DNA of 7,315 bases. Origin: JBBQBQ01 sp038317685. Its GTDB lineage: Bacteria; Desulfobacterota; Desulfuromonadia; Desulfuromonadales; DDH964. Numbering within the stretch: position 1 is the stretch's first letter; every line of letters starts with the position of its first letter. Below the pieces are notes generated by a model that saw only the letters and a program-made list of their open reading frames with translations, searched no databases and was not told the origin of the DNA. The DNA lies in contig JBBQBQ010000181.1 of assembly GCA_038317685.1 (NCBI GenBank), positions 1 to 7,315 of the forward strand, read 5' to 3'. Positions 6,298 to 7,315 of the stretch are shown piece by piece. The position numbers were made by a program, and so were the translations under genes.

Positions 6298-7242
6298 GGT
6301 GAAGCCCGAACCGGCGGTGCAGCCATAGCAGTGGTCGCCGATGGCGATGCTGCTCCCGGTCGGCGGCGGACCCTCCAGGTCGCGGACGTGGCGAGGGATG
6401 CCCCCCAGGGGGAGGTCCGTCGCCTGGTTGAAGTCGCAGTCGTAGAGGATGCCGTTCCAAGCCACCGAGACCAGGGAGCGGCACATCAGCCCCTCCACGG
6501 TGCAGGGGTTGAAGGCCCCGGCCAGGGTCCGCAGGTAGCCCTCGAGGTTCCCCGAATCTTCCAGCCAGCGGCGAAACCGTCCCAGGGGCATGTTGGCGAA
6601 GACATAGAGGCGATTGAACTCGACCCCCAGCTTCCCGGCGAGGACTCGTTTGAACTGGCGTTCGGCGGCGGCCTGCCCCTGGGGGAGGAAAGCGCCGGTC
6701 GGGTTGGCCACCAGATGCAGTTCGAGGCCGGTTCCGGCCCGGCCGAAGCCGAGTTCGTTGAGCCGCTGGAGAACGGCGATACTCCGCTCCCAGACCCCCC
6801 GCCCCCGTTGCGCTTCGACCTGCCCCGGCGTGACGGCGGGGAGGGAGGCGACGATAGCGACCCGCCGCCGCCGGCAGAGGTCGATGAGCCCCTCCCGGGA
6901 AGGTCCGCCGAGGGCGGTCAGATTCGATCGCAGCATGAGCCGCGGCACCGCGGCGGCGAGGCCGTCGATGAGATAATCGAGGTCGGGGACCAGTTCCGGC
7001 GCGCCGCCGGTGAGGTCGGCGATCTGGAAGGAAGACCGCCGGGCAAAGGCGATGACCTCGGCCATGGTTTCGCGGGTCATGATTTCCCCACGGTCAGGGC
7101 CGGCGCTCAGGTGACAGTGGCGGCAGGCCAGGTCGCATTTCAGCCCGACGTTGACCTGCAGGGTGTGGCAGAGGCCGCGGCGAAGGTCGAGACCGTGGCG
7201 GTTCATGGCCCCTTCGAAATTTTCCAAGGCATCCATCTTCAT
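6274..7242 (-). CDS. arsS: Arsenosugar biosynthesis radical SAM selenoprotein ArsS, 322 aa with in-frame TGA = Sec316
   Basis: ArsS is a radical SAM enzyme linked to arsenosugar formation from methylated arsenic. The CxxxCxxC motif that binds the catalytic 4Fe-4S cluster is C36, C40, C43 in LKCDLACRHCHLSAGP. DLTGGAPEL (76-84) is the SAM-contacting GGxPE-like strand. The C-terminal DUF3641-type region carries C247, C254, C269, C305 and C308, likely auxiliary cluster ligands. The frame first meets TGA at 6295-6297, after HCYGCTAGSGFT. Family members continue here as CYGCTAGAGSSCGG, or with selenocysteine in place of that last Cys. Here the codons after TGA read GG-EIAT and then TAG, so TGA falls exactly on that Cys/Sec position, with a SECIS-like hairpin behind it. 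A routine caller would stop at 6295 with 315 residues. The start has only a weak ribosome site; ATG at 7236 is an alternative. It follows the AhpD-like gene by 11 bases. Confidence 0.9.
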
Positions 7243-7253
7243 GACCGTTGCGC

Positions 7254-7315
7254 CTACATCGAAAGTTTTTCTACGAGTTTCCGCATCTGCATGCCATGGA
7301 CCAAGGAGGCCCCCC
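7254..7315 (-). CDS. C-terminal end of an AhpD/carboxymuconolactone decarboxylase-like protein (arsenosugar-associated peroxidase-like), partial
   Basis: Only the last 19 codons and a TAG stop (7256-7254) are inside the window; the 5' part lies beyond the right edge. The tail reads GASLVHGMQMRKLVEKLSM. It closely resembles, from memory, the end of the AhpD/CMD-like proteins annotated as 'arsenosugar biosynthesis-associated peroxidase-like', which finish in a (R)GGASLVHG-type helix. Two further G bases at the window edge fit another glycine codon. Those proteins are small all-helical thiol proteins with a CxxC active site, not visible here. The stop is 11 bases before the arsS ATG, so the two genes are surely cotranscribed, and any arsS ribosome site lies in this gene's last codons. 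Family assignment rests on a short tail plus context. Confidence 0.6.
   Translation of the reverse strand, partial: GASLVHGMQMRKLVEKLSM

Noticed and set aside
4343..6484. 713-codon minus-strand open frame overlapping arsS and the fusion gene in another frame
   Set aside because: Arg/Pro/Gly/His-rich translation without motifs; both real genes are recognised in other frames.

Overview
The window is very GC-rich, densely coding and free of mobile elements. The gene set suggests an anaerobic or facultative deltaproteobacterium of the Desulfuromonadales/Geobacter type. It includes a selenocysteine-type ArsS radical SAM protein, a TVP38-flavoprotein fusion, a DUF547 protein, a small nitroreductase and a Bcp peroxiredoxin. 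This placement is inferred from gene content, not from a marker gene.

Left part (1-2823): a CrtI/PYROXD2-like FAD oxidoreductase (minus) is divergent from a nitroreductase-family gene (plus). They share a 164-base intergenic region with two extended -10 promoters arranged as mirror images. The nitroreductase gene is followed after 23 bases by a Bcp-type peroxiredoxin gene, and a strong intrinsic terminator closes this two-gene unit.

Right part (2890-7315): five genes lie on the minus strand and probably form one transcription unit that starts beyond the right edge. In transcription order they are: (1) the last 19 codons of an AhpD/CMD-like 'peroxidase-like' gene; (2) arsS, a radical SAM protein whose in-frame TGA at 6295-6297 is best read as selenocysteine, followed by a SECIS-like hairpin and a real TAG stop at 6274-6276; (3) a 713-residue fusion of a TVP38/TMEM64 membrane domain with a MerA/lipoamide-dehydrogenase-like flavoprotein; (4) a 47-codon predicted lipoprotein with a CPxCG knuckle and an almost ideal Shine-Dalgarno, easily missed by gene callers; (5) an exported DUF547 protein. 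Two hairpins lie between genes 4 and 5.

How they may work together: ArsS is known from arsenosugar biosynthesis, where it acts on methylated arsenic made by ArsM. As I recall, the AhpD-like, TVP38-type and DUF547 genes recur beside it. The cluster therefore looks like an arsenosugar-type locus with thiol/selenol redox proteins and membrane or periplasmic accessories. No arsM, arsR, glycosyltransferase or transporter lies within the window; these would be expected beyond the right edge. The most valuable correction to a routine annotation is the selenoprotein extension of ArsS; the next is the small lipoprotein gene.
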